Origin: Symsagittifera roscoffensis
Lineage: Eukaryota; Xenacoelomorpha; Acoela; Convolutidae
Length of the DNA: 64,000 nt
Reading direction: 5' to 3'
NCBI RefSeq assembly: GCF_963678635.1
Contig: NC_087062.1
Location: forward strand, 12,628,670-12,692,669
This document shows, piece after piece, positions 39,084 to 50,990 of the stretch (position 1 is the stretch's first letter; every line of letters begins with the position of its first letter). The notes under the pieces were generated by a model. That model did not search any database. It saw only the letters and a program-made list of their open reading frames with translations, and was not told the DNA's origin. The position numbers and the translations under genes were made by a program.

Positions 39084-41383
39084 AGGAAATTGTTTCGCCC
39101 CACCCACCCGACCAATATCATTTACCCACCCACCTGATCAGTCAGGCCACGACTACCTTTTTTCGATTTGATCGAGTAACGAAAAGCTGTTTGTGATTCT
39201 CCATCACCTTAAAAATGAAGGAGCAGGTTTTTACTTAGCCAACTATCATTTTGGGGGTAAAATGGGTTTGATTTTTGATGCGTCTTTGCCCGAAAACCTC
39301 ATCAAAAAGAATAATTTACCCGGCTTTTCTAGTATTTGCTGACCACATTTTCGATCTGTCTCTGGCCACGATGTCGTTTAGTTAATGTTCTTCCCCGACA
39401 TTTTTTTCTATAATCGTATATTTTTACGAATAAAAGAGATTGCCAACACATCAGCGCTGTCCGAAACAGATTAGGAAATTGAACAACTTTAGTTATTTTT
39501 TTTTTGATCGTCGTAACGGATGCTCCCCACATGGGACCACAGGGGTCCCAGGGAGCATCCCAAAAGGATTAAAGCAAAAGTTCAACAATTATTTACCCGT
39601 CAATTTGGGTCACTATTGCGGTTCACCAATCTGTATTTTTTTAAAATGATTCCAAGAACAGTTCAGGGCTGCATGCAAAAAATAAGAACATTCTCACGCA
39701 TCGGAATTAGGAAATTACTAATTATTTTTTTTAAATTCTCATTATTTGTAGTAGCTTTATAAGATCCAAAATGAAAAACTAAAAAATCAACAATTTTCAA
39801 CTATTTTTGAAATCAAAACATTCTGTATCTACTAAATCGACAATGGCAAGCTCAAATACACCATCAAAAATCTTTTTTTTTTTCACTTTTGAAAACTTAA
39901 ATTTTTTTGAGAAAAAAAAAGTTGAGTCAGAAACGGGAAAAATCATATTTTTTCAAAATGTCAAAAAAATTGTTCCATTTAATCTTATTCAGTAGGCCAC
40001 ACGTTGGGAACCTGTTCAGAATGTTTTACATAATCAATGCAGCAAAATTTACCCATTTTGAGAAAAGTGCAAAAAACGCCTTTTTGGTTAACTCAAAAAA
40101 GTGGAAAAAGTGGGAAAAGGGGTCTTCAAAATGAAACCATCCAAAAGTGGCATTAACTAACTGCCATTATTTTGTGAATTCAGACCCGCATGCAAAAATT
40201 TACGAAAATCCTACGTGAAGTTTTTCAGAACAGATTAGTTTCTCCGGATTTTTGGTAGTACTGATTTCTTTACTGTACTTATAATTAAAGTCAAATCAAA
40301 AAGTCGTAAAAACTACAATTTTTAATCAATTTTGACAAATAAATGATCAAAACCCACTAAATTGGCTATGGCAAGTCCGAATCTACCATCAGAAACCATT
40401 TTTTCCCATTTCTGAAAATTTTCATTTTTTAAAAAATAAATGTTGAGTCACAAACGGGAAAAATCATATTTTTTCAAAAAGTCAAAAATAATTCCTCCAT
40501 TTAAACTAAATCATCAGGCCACACGTTAGGAACCTGTTCAGAATGGTTTCCATGATCAAAGCAGCAAAAGTCACCCATTTTGAGAAAAGTCGAAAAAACA
40601 CCTTTTTAGTTAACTCAAAAAAGTGGAAAAAGTGGGGGAAGGGGTCTTCAAAATGAAATCATCCAAAAGTGGCATTAACAAACTGCCATTATTTTCTAAT
40701 TTCAGACCCGCATGCAAAAAACTACGAAAATCCTACCTGAAGTTTTTGAGAACAGATTAGTTTCTCGGGAATTTTGGTAGTACTATTTTTATTACTATAA
40801 TTATAATTAAAGTCAAAACTAAAAGTCGTAAAAACTACAATTTTGAATCAATTTTGACAAATAAATGGTCAAAACCCACTAAATTGGCTATGGCAAGTTC
40901 GAATATACCATCAGAAACCATTTTTTCCCATTTTTGAAAATTTTCATTTTTTTGAAAATAAATGTTGAGTCACAAAAGGGAAAAATCAAATTTTTTCAAA
41001 AAGTCAAAAAAAACTGTTCCAATTAAACTTATTCCTTAGGCCAAACGTTGGGAACCTGTTCAGAATGGTTTTCATGATCATAGCAGCAAAATTTACCCAT
41101 TTTGAGAAAAGTCGAAAAAACACCTTTTTAGTTAACTCGAAAAAGTGGAAAAAGTGGGAAAAAGGGTCTTCAAAATGAAACCATCCAAAAGTGGCATTAA
41201 CAAACTGCCATTATTTTCCAAATTCAGGCCCGCATGCAAAAAATTAGGAAATTCTGACGTGCGGTTTAGCAGAACTCGATAGTTACTAGGAATATTTACC
41301 ACTGTAAAAAATTTATTGCCTTTTGACCGGAAGGGGCCCCTACCCCTTCCTAATCGCTTTTTGTGCTACACGCGACCATCTAG
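39084..41383 (+). repeat. CTAG unit 22 (family A, 2300 bp)
   Basis: Head as in unit 1. The compound hairpin at 39518-39560 has outer arms GGATGCTCCC/GGGAGCATCC and inner arms GGGACC/GGTCCC. GCATGC lies at 39671, 40188, 40710 and 41232 (spacings 517, 522, 522). The tail hairpin GGAAGGGG/CCCCTTCC is at 41329-41350. Confidence 0.84.
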
Positions 41384-43863
41384 ATCTTTCAGGTCTGCGT
41401 CCCACCCGCCCTCCGTGACTAATCTTGCTTCCGAGAAATATCATTTTTTTCACCTTTACCCCGTCACAGGTCAGTTACTCTTGAAAAAAGTCCTACTTGA
41501 AACGTTCGCATTCACTTTGCCCCCTACGGGCGCAATGGTGAAGCCCAATTTTTCTTCTCACTGAACTTCTTCTCCAAACAGTTCACATAAAACATTACTA
41601 TGGTTTTATCTGAAATTTGCCGTGTCCAGCTGCGACTCCGACTTTTTTCACGTCACTGGTGTTCCAACAACAGGACCACATGAGATTCCCATTCAGATAC
41701 TGTCTCAATTTTGAAAATACTGATTTCATTTTTTTTGCCGTTTTTCGCAAAATAAACTAATTATTTCATTCGAATTTTAAAAAAAATACCGAAAAACACT
41801 TAAAGATAGCAAGACATTATTGTGACTGTCGTCTATATCTGTTCTCTTTGTTGGAGGTCAATGATGCTCCCTAAGTGGGACCACAAGGGTCCCAGGGAGC
41901 ATCAGTAAAGGCTTTGGATAGTATGCCATTTTTGATTAAGGCAAAATCTTTGGCCAATTGTTTTTTTTTTCACAGTCCCTTATCCACTGCAAATGTAAAG
42001 ACTAATTTTAGTTTGAAGTTTTAAAAAATAATTAACCTTTTCATTTGTGATGACTCGTATCACTCATAAATCAATGGAAGACTCTGACTAACCTTCTCAA
42101 GCATGGAAATACATCAAAAAGAAAAAATGATTCTGGTTATTTCAGACTGCTTTTTTTGTTAAATTTCAGATAGATTTTGAAAACTCTTTCTTCAAATTGT
42201 ATGTCTGCCGAAAAAGAACAAAAATTACAAACTGAAACCATTTTGGTTAAATTAAGGCTCTTCACCCACCAAACTCGAAATTGCGAAGCTGAAACGAACA
42301 ATCGACAGCCCATTTTATAAGTTTTGTTTAATTTTTTTAAAACATGTGTCATATATTTTCAAAAGCAATTTATTAAAGTTTCATTTTTTACCAGAATAGT
42401 AAGTCCGAAAAAAAACCAGATTTTTGAATACTGTCAAAAAATAAGGTGGCAAGTAGTTTTACCAATGGAATCATAGTATATGATTAAGTTCAAAATAGTT
42501 TTCATTACCATTGACTAGACGCTTACTCAATTTGAGAAATGTCGTTAATAACTTTTTTGGAAACATAAAAAACGGATAATGGAAAAGTTTTCTTCAAACT
42601 TATAGAAAAGAATTGTATGAGAAAAACCATTACTAATATCACGTGTAAATTACGAGAGTAGATTCAGGCCACATGCAAAATTTCAGCAGAAACACTCAAG
42701 CAATTTTGAGAACGAAACAATTGTTCCAGAAATTGACAAAGTAGTATATACACCAATTTTACCATAAATCGTCAAAATAAAAAAATCGCAAAAACTACAA
42801 ATTTTATCCAATTTTGACTTTTAAATACTCTATACCGACTAAATTGACTATGGTAAGCTCGAATCAACCATCAAAAACCATTTTTAATCGTTTTGAATTT
42901 TTTAAGTTTTTTTTCCATCAAAAAGTTGAGTCAGAAATGGGAAAAATGTTTTTTTTTCAGAAAAACAAAAAAAGTTGTTCAAAATCAACTAAAAATCTAA
43001 GCCACATTTTTTGAACCTACTCAGAATGGTTCAGGTGACTGAAGCCGTAAAAAGTACCCAATTCGAGGAAATTCGAAAAAACTCTTTTTTCAGCACTTTG
43101 AAAAAGTGGAAAAATGGAGAAAATGGTCTTCAAACAAATAGGATGAAAAAGTGATCAGTAAAAGCATCGATGCCGTGTCAAATCAGGATCGCATGCCAAT
43201 TTTTTAAACAATCCATCGGGTTTTTTTTTAAGAACGAAACCATTTTTTGACAATTTTAGTAGTAGTATTTACACTAATTAGTACCATATATGGTCAAAAT
43301 TCAAAAATACAAAAAACTACAATTTTTATCCAATTTTGACCTTCAAATACTCTATACCCACTAAATTGACTATCGGGAGCTCGAATCGATCATCAAAAAC
43401 CACTTTTAATTACTTTCAAAATTTTTTTATTTTTCAAATCAAAATGTTGAGTCAGAAATAGGAAAAAACAATTTTTTTCAAAAAGTCAAAAAAAGTTGTC
43501 CCAATTGAATAAACTCACTAAGCCACACTCTATGAACCTGTTCAGAATGGTTATCATGACCAAAGCCGTAAAAAGTACCCAATTTGAGAAACTTCGAAAA
43601 ATCACCTTTTAGTTAACTCAAAAAAGTGGAAAAATCGGGTAAAATGGGCTTCAAACCGATAGGATCGAAAAGTGACCTTTATAAGATATAATTGCCGTGT
43701 CAAATTAGGGCCGCATGCAAAAAATTAGACAATTTTAACGGAAACTTTTTGAGAACTTGATAAATATGGTCATTTTGGTAAATGTATAATTTTAGAAATT
43801 TTTTGTCCGGAAGGGGCCCCTACCCCTTCCTAAATGCTTTTTGTGCTACACGCGACCATCTAG
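41384..43863 (+). repeat. CTAG unit 23 (family H, 2480 bp)
   Basis: The head ATCTTTCAGGTCTGCGTCCC is unique in the window. A weak first hairpin (TTGCCCC/GGGCGCAA) lies near 41515-41534. The compound hairpin GATGCTCCC/GGGAGCATC is at 41863-41903. The body has ACATGC at 42671 and GCATGC at 43191 and 43713. The tail (43809-43830) is the same as in family A. Confidence 0.82.
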
Positions 43864-45492
43864 GTCAATCCTTTACCTGCGGTGCGTTGGTGTTTTTGGG
43901 TAAGTTTTTGCTGCGCGGACTGGGTGCTATCAGTTTGAGGCATGTGGCACTCTCAAAAAAGAGCACCCTGCGGGTGCTCTCTTTTTGCTCGAAAAGTAAA
44001 TCTACTCACTTTTGTAAGTTTCATGACTTGTTTTTTTTTATAATTTGTCCAATCAAAAGTTCTTAGTTACACTGTCAGACAAACCTAAAACTGTTGTGTG
44101 GCTTGATTGTGTTTACAAGTCACTATGTGACTTGATCAGTCAATTATCAAATTTATTTAGATTCACGAAATGGACTGTTTCAACGAAAACAAGTTTTCGT
44201 AAACAGTCCAATTTTTTTTACTTGAGATCACCAAAGCAAACAGAGAGAAATCAAATTCCTAGGTTATTATAATAGATCCCACTTTATGCTTTTGCGTTTA
44301 TTAACTGTTGGAACACAGAACAACGATCTTAAAGGTTTACTAATTAAAAAAAAACACTCAAGAGAAAAATTTAAAAAAATTATCAAAAAAATTTGCAAAA
44401 AAATCAAAAAAGCCTCCTCCAATATATCATAAAAAGCTTCATATTAAGGAAAGGATACCTGAGGAGCCCAATTTGACTCGTTTCAACAGTGTAAGCCTGT
44501 TTTGATATCAAAACAACAAACAAAAGTCGACTAAGTTTGGTGTTTGTTCGACATACACGAATTTTGATCAAAATCAAAAATCCATAACTCCTGAACTACT
44601 CAGATAAAAGAGACTTTCTTTTTTACATCAGAACAGACAAGTCAAGGGTTTTTCAGGTATTTGATAAAATTATCCAGTTAACATATAATTTTTGGTTAAT
44701 TTTTGAAAAAAACTTGAAAAATTTGAAAAAATGATTTTTTTTTCACTTATGGCGTTCGAAAAGTGCCTTTTATGATGGACTAGCGAAAAATTTGTTCTGA
44801 GGCCATAAGTATGACTTAATGTGGTATATAAAATAGCAAATTGGTTATAATAAAAAAATAAACAAGAACAATGACTTTTTTGAAAAAATAGAAAAAATAG
44901 TGAAAAAATCAGTTTTTGGCGGCGAAATTCTCAAAAAAATAAAAAGCAAGTTTTCTCTTTCATCACTCCTATGAACTAATTCGGCCACGACAACCATTTT
45001 TTGTCATCAGAAAAATTGTCGAAAAACGACTGGAACATAGACTTATCTGAAATTTGACAAAAAAAAATTCGAAAAAATGTCAAAAATCTCAAAAATTTCT
45101 TTTTCACAAAATTCCTTTCATAACGCCATTCAGACACTCAAACAGTGCCCATTCATTCGCTTGACCACAGTTTACCTCAATTTCTTGCACAAAACAAAGT
45201 TAACGAGTCGTTTTTAGAAAAAAACGTGATTTTTCCCATTTTTGCCCCCCATTTCCCCCTGAAAGTCAACACATAACATTTTTTCGGGAAAAAGAAAAAG
45301 AATCGTATCCTTAGAATTTCGAGTTAGGGCCGCATGCAAAAAATAAAAAAATTCTGACGGACAGTTTTCGAGAAAGTAGATTATTTTTTCGCGACGGAGA
45401 TACTATGTATCGGAGTAGAGGTCTTGAGACGGACGGGGCCCCTTCCCCTGTCCTCCCTGCTCTAAGACGCCGAAAAGCGGACGACCACCTAG
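43864..45492 (+). repeat. CTAG unit 24 (family F, 1629 bp)
   Basis: The head is identical to unit 16 over at least the first 100 bp. Hairpin 1 is at 43961-43979, hairpin 2 at 44172-44209 and the tail hairpin at 45432-45452. Its neighbours are H and E; those of unit 16 are C and B. Confidence 0.84.
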
Positions 45493-47120
45493 GGGGCAGG
45501 GTTGTGTGGTCTATTCTCGACTTTAGTTAGTTGCATTGCGTGGGGAAGAATACGAACAGCGCTCAACGCACTCGCAGAAAGAGCACCCTGCGGGTGCTCT
45601 TTTTGCTCGAGAACTGTAAGTCGATTTAAATTTTTCAATTTACATATTTTGTCCTAAATTTAACTTTTTTTTTACTAGTTGTTCTCAGTTAAACTCCCAT
45701 GATACCTCAAATTGTATTCCTGGATGGGCATTTTTATAAGTCACTCTGTGGCTCGATCAGTTGACTACCAAATACATTTTGATTTACGAAATGAACTGTT
45801 TCAACGAAAACAAGTTTTCGGAAACAGTCCAAATTTGTACTTATGATCCCAAACATAAACAAAGAAAAATCTAATGCGTTGGTTAAACTAACAGAGCCCA
45901 GCTTATTTCTTTGTGCTTATCGACTGTTCAAACACATAACAACTATGTTAAAAACTAAGTTATTAAAAATAAAACAAAACAAATTATCGAGAAAGAAATG
46001 AAAGTTTATCAACAAAATATGCAAAAAATTCAATTAATTCTTTTTTTATTAGTCATGAAAACCTCAGTTTCAAAAATCTGATACTTGAGAGGCCCGTTTT
46101 GACGCGTTACTACAGTTTAGGCACGTTTTGAGTTCGCAGCCCACAATGATCGATTAACTTTGATGTTTGTTTTACAAACACGATTTTTTTACCACAATCA
46201 AACTTTCATTACTCTTGAACGACTTGAGTAGAATAGATGATTTTTTTTGCATAAGAACTAACTTGTCAAGGGTTTTTGAGATACATATTAAATGTATCCA
46301 GTTAAATAATAATTTTTTGGCTAATTTTTGAAAAAACTTAAAAAAGTTGAAAAAATAATATTTTTTCAGATTTGGCGACCAAAAAGTGCCTTCTATGATG
46401 GATCAGCAAAAAAATTGTTCTGAGGCTATAAGTATGGCTCATTGGGGTATATAAAATAGCTAAATGTTTATAATAAAAATGTTTAGAAGAACTCTGATTT
46501 TTTGAAAAAATTAGAAAAAAACGTGAAAAAATCAGTTTTTGGCGGGAAAATTCTCAAAAAATCAAAAATCAAGTTTTCTCTCTCTTTACTCCAATGAATT
46601 AATTCGGCCACGACAATCATTTTTTGTGATCAGTAAAAATGTCGAAAAACGACCGGAACATTGACTTTTTTGAAATTTGACAAAAAACTTCAAAAAAACC
46701 GCAAAAAAACATCAAAAATCTCGAAAAAATTGCTGAAAAAATTTTGGCAAACAATACACCATTCGATTCCCTTAACTGTGCTTGTGTCCAAAAAAAACAT
46801 CACTTTTTCGCATTTTCTCAACCAAAATTGATTTATTGGGGCATTTTTGAAAAAAATCGTGATTTTGACCAAAAAAAACGCCCCTTTTTCCCCAAAAAGT
46901 GCAACTCATAACATTATTTCGGAAAAACGCCTTCCCAAGTTATATCTTAGAATTTTGTCCTCTACCTACATGCAAAGTTTGAAGAAAATCTATACTGCCG
47001 TTTTCGAGAACTTGAATAATTTTTTTATTTTCCTAATTAGGTATTTTTTCTAGTTGACCGGCAAGGAAACCCTACCCTTGCCTAAAGGATTCACAAAGCC
47101 GGACCGCGACGACCACCCAG
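45493..47120 (+). repeat. CTAG unit 25 (family E, 1628 bp), ending in CCAG
   Basis: Second E copy. Hairpin 1 is at 45581-45599. Hairpin 2 at 45793-45830 begins GAACTG instead of GGACTG. The tail hairpin is at 47060-47082. The terminus reads CCACCCAG, the only junction in the array without CTAG. Confidence 0.83.
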
Positions 47121-47171
47121 GTATCAGGGTGGGGCCGGTGTCAGGGTAGGGACGGGGTCAGGGTACGGTCG
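47121..47171. repeat. Three 17-bp iterons at the left end of unit 26
   Basis: Copies at 47121-47137, 47138-47154 and 47155-47171, with the shared core TCAGGGT and G-rich flanks. Their place directly next to the unit boundary suggests a protein-binding site. Confidence 0.75.
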
Positions 47172-47236
47172 CTGGTTTAGGCTTTGGTGGTATAATTGGG
47201 GCCTGAGTTGCTCTCTAACGTGTGCTCTACGCACTC

Positions 47237-47272
47237 GCAAAACCGAGCACCCTTCGGGTGCTCTGGGTTTGC
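47237..47272. other. Hairpin 1 of unit 26, extended stem
   Basis: Core GAGCACCC-TTC-GGGTGCTC. The flanks GCAAAACC and TGGGTTTGC also pair apart from one or two bulged bases. Other families have AAAA/TTTT at these positions, so both arms changed together. Confidence 0.8.
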
Positions 47273-47299
47273 TCGGCAAATCAAATCAGTATAAGTAAG

Positions 47300-50200
47300 C
47301 AAAGAATCTGTATTTATGAAAAGGAAATGACCAACAACTGTTTTTTTAAGAATAAAAAAAATTCGACTCAAGCTATTTACAGAAAACAACAAAATCTCAG
47401 CTACTGCTTTATCTACATATTGAAAATGCCTATTTGTTTTATTTGGTCTTGGCTTTGTTTGGTTTTGTCAGCAGCTGAATTTTATTTTTAGCTATCAGGG
47501 AGATTCAAGCAACTTTCACGGACTGGCGTTTTTTTCAACATTTTCGAAATTAAACACATTTGAATTGAAGAAAATTTCAGAAACTACACTTTCATTTATG
47601 TTCTCATGTAGTTCTTTTTCATCCATTTTAATATGAGTTTATGGAGCAATCTGCGGCATTTTTTTGAAAATTGGTTTTCCGCTGATGACCTTCAATTCAG
47701 TTAGCTGTTTGAATTTTTGTACATATTTTACCAGGAAGATTGTTCATATTGAAAATCACTAACTGTTTTATTTACAAATTTTGTATCTAAATTGAGTTTT
47801 TAGTCACTTGGATTTGAACTTTTTTTCAGATTTTTTTTTCGACCGGGTAGAAAAGATTTAAACACCTGCAAATTCTTCACAAGTTAAATGATCAGGAAAA
47901 TTTTTTTGTTTAAATAAAAAAAAACTATGATCGCAGTTTACTTGACGTGTTGCAATTAGATAAACTAAAATGAACACTTCAAAAAAGTTTTTTTGTTATC
48001 CTCAAAAATCACAATAGAAAAAAAAATAAAAAAACCTAATTTGGTTTTGTTTAAAAACAAAACCAAATTAGGCAATTGTACGATGGACAAGAATCTGAAA
48101 AAAGTATAATAATTTTAAGCAAAGAAATGAGTATTAAAAAGGCTGAAACATTGCAACTTGAGGTCCAGAGAAACGTTATCTGTATCATTACATAGTAATT
48201 GAATTATAAATTATATAGGCTTTTCTTTCTTTTTGCGTAACTAAGCTTTACGTTTTTCCTTATCTCCAAATGGAAATGTTAATTCTAATTTGAGCCCAAT
48301 TTTTCAAAAATTTGTAAGTTAAGCGAACGTTTGATACACTTTTAACATTTTCAAAATACAATATGGAATTCCCAATTAGATCTAATAATTGAAAATGACT
48401 ATATTTCAATTTATGTTTGTTATACAGACCAAAAAAAATTCTAGAGAATCAAAATGTCGATTGTTTTGCTTTTAAGCAACTCAAAAGCATCATAAATGAT
48501 ATCATTTTTCATCTTCAAAGAAAAAATCATCATATATAAGGGATTGTTACATTATCAATGACAAGAAAAAACATCATTACAAAAACTTGAATTATTTTGT
48601 CAATTAATGATCAGTACTTTATGAGTTGGCCATACTTTTTGGCACATAAAAAATTTTTGAACTTCAAGTTTTATAGATGCTGTTATAAAAAATCAAATAT
48701 ATGGAACAAAAGATCATTTTACCAACACAAAAATTACAAGTGAAAATTGAAAAACAGATGTTTTAAGCCTTTTTTTCTGAGTTCAATCTGGTTCATATAA
48801 TGTTTAAAATTTTCATCTATATTTCTTTATATTTAAAATTAAACAGTTAAAACACATTTTCTATGCTTTGTTGTCAATTGAGAAATGGTTTCAATTGCGA
48901 AAAACAACCTTCATGTTCGATAGTCCTAGCAAAAAAAAGATATTTATGAGGTTTTGGAAAAACATTTGATCGCCTTATTCCTTTTTTACTGCTTAATTTT
49001 AAATTAGGGTTTTAGTATAATGTAACTATGTCATTTATAATGGTTTTCTACAGCATATGTTGTGAATATACTTGTTTTGTTGAAAGAACCATTACAGCTT
49101 TTTTTATATATATTTAAACCAGCTAAAGCTGCCAATATCTACGCATCATTTTATTTACTTCACTTAATTTTGCTAAACTTATTTTAGAATAAGGTAATTT
49201 CAAGTCACAAAGTGTAAATTGTATCTTTTTGTTTATTCAAATAATTTCTAAACTACGTTTGAATTAGTTTGGACATTTTATGATAAACAATACTTCAAAA
49301 TTGTATAAAATTATTGCAAGGAAATTGTGGTTATCACAAAATCTAACTTAGAAACCGTACTCTAATAGATACCTGAAATATTGCATTGGCTTTTTTAATA
49401 GGAGAAATTCAATAGTTTAAAAAAGTTACAAGGTAGAGACCATTTTCTCTTGATCCTGTGAAAATCTTGATATCGTAAGGCGATTTGTTTTAGTTAAATA
49501 CTATAACGTCCTTCAAATCGTTTGTATTTATCAGTTTATAAAAATAACAAGTTAACCTTGTAGCATGTTAGAGAAGGTTTTTTTGTGGAACGATCAATAT
49601 TTAATTTGAAGTATGTTTTTGAGATACGAAGAACAAAGCTCAGAGGAATATTGAGCATCAAAAAAACCAACGTCATGTAGTGAAAATCAAACGCTTCACC
49701 GGCAAAACGAACCGAAAATGCTTAAAATTCAATTACACAAAGGCAGTGTTAATACTCAACATATTTACAACATGGCTTTGTTTTGGTTGTCCCGTCTTAA
49801 AAAAAAGAAAAAATTATACATACGTGTAATTTTTTATGCTATCAATAATTTCTGAGAAACAAAAAAGGGTTATTTATAACAAATCTATTGCAAATGAACA
49901 CTACATTTTTATTGCGATACTAGTTTCAAAAGAATGGGAGTAGTTTTGAAGGTACATGGGTAAACACCACGGTTACATGACAACCTGATGTACATTCATT
50001 AACTTTTCTTTGCAAAGACATAAGCAAATCTTGCATCTTTGTTATGGTGTAGCAAATTGTCACTTATTTCTGCTTATGTTTATTGTAATTGCAAAGAAAC
50101 AGTAAAACTGTCCTCTAGAAACTGTGAAACAGGCAGCCAAATAATATTTTTTTCAACTATTTTTTCCTTAATGTATTTGAATATCAGAGCATTGGTTGAA

Positions 50201-50990
50201 AGAATCTTAAAAGTTTTTTATAAGTATTTTGTTGTTTGAGTACAAGTCAACGCAAGTTATCAAAAGTGAAGATTGCATATACTTATTATACCAATTTTAT
50301 CAATTTTTTTGAATAACGACACAATAATTATGACTACAGGCTTGTAATTTTGTTCAATTTTTGTTGGGTATTACTAAGGACAAAAAATCCATAGGTCATC
50401 GTCTATACGCAAACCAAAGGTAAATAATAAACTGCTAGGTTAATATTATCAATGAAGAACGGCCGAATTGGTCAGCTTGCTGGTTTAAAAACAGATATCT
50501 GGACAAACATATATCTGATAAAGAAAACTTTTAAAGAAGAAATTGTGTTATGAATTGATGAGGAGTATATTACCTCGAACGTCAAACAGAAAGCATTTGT
50601 AGTTGTAAAATACCTATTAATTCAACCGGAGGGCTTACCTGTGATCACATAAAACACTACCAGTTGTCGTCGAAAAGATTGATAGTTAATAGTTTTGTAT
50701 TGTAGTACTGAGTAATCAATGCGCTTTTTTTTTTCGTTTTTTTTTATAAACAACCGCATTGTTGGTTTTTTTTTTGCTACAGCCTAATTGCAATCAAAAA
50801 CAAATCATTGTCTCTTATAACAATAGCAAGAGTGTTCTTGAGACATAAATTTTCTGGATAAACTGTTTCTGAAATTCAAACTTAGAAGAAAAAAAAAAGA
50901 AAAAAAAAAGAAAAAAAAAATTTTTTTCTGCGATAAGCTATCGTGACAGGTGCTTTAACAGATATTCATATGTATTTGCATGTTAATAGG
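47300..50990. other. Unique AT-rich interior of unit 26
   Basis: Apart from the palindrome at 48035-48072 and an A-rich tract at about 50889-50930, I see no coding region, repeat or RNA gene. Short ORFs of about 60-70 codons have no recognisable features. Confidence 0.5.
48035..48072. other. Perfect 18-bp inverted repeat in unit 26
   Basis: Arms CCTAATTTGGTTTTGTTT and its exact complement, separated by AA, inside otherwise unstructured AT-rich DNA. It may stand in for hairpin 2 of the other units, or be the remains of a small palindromic insertion. Confidence 0.8.

Noticed and set aside
49080-49130. Possible tRNA or small RNA gene in the interior of unit 26
   Set aside because: No cloverleaf, A/B box pair or convincing fold could be assembled by eye.
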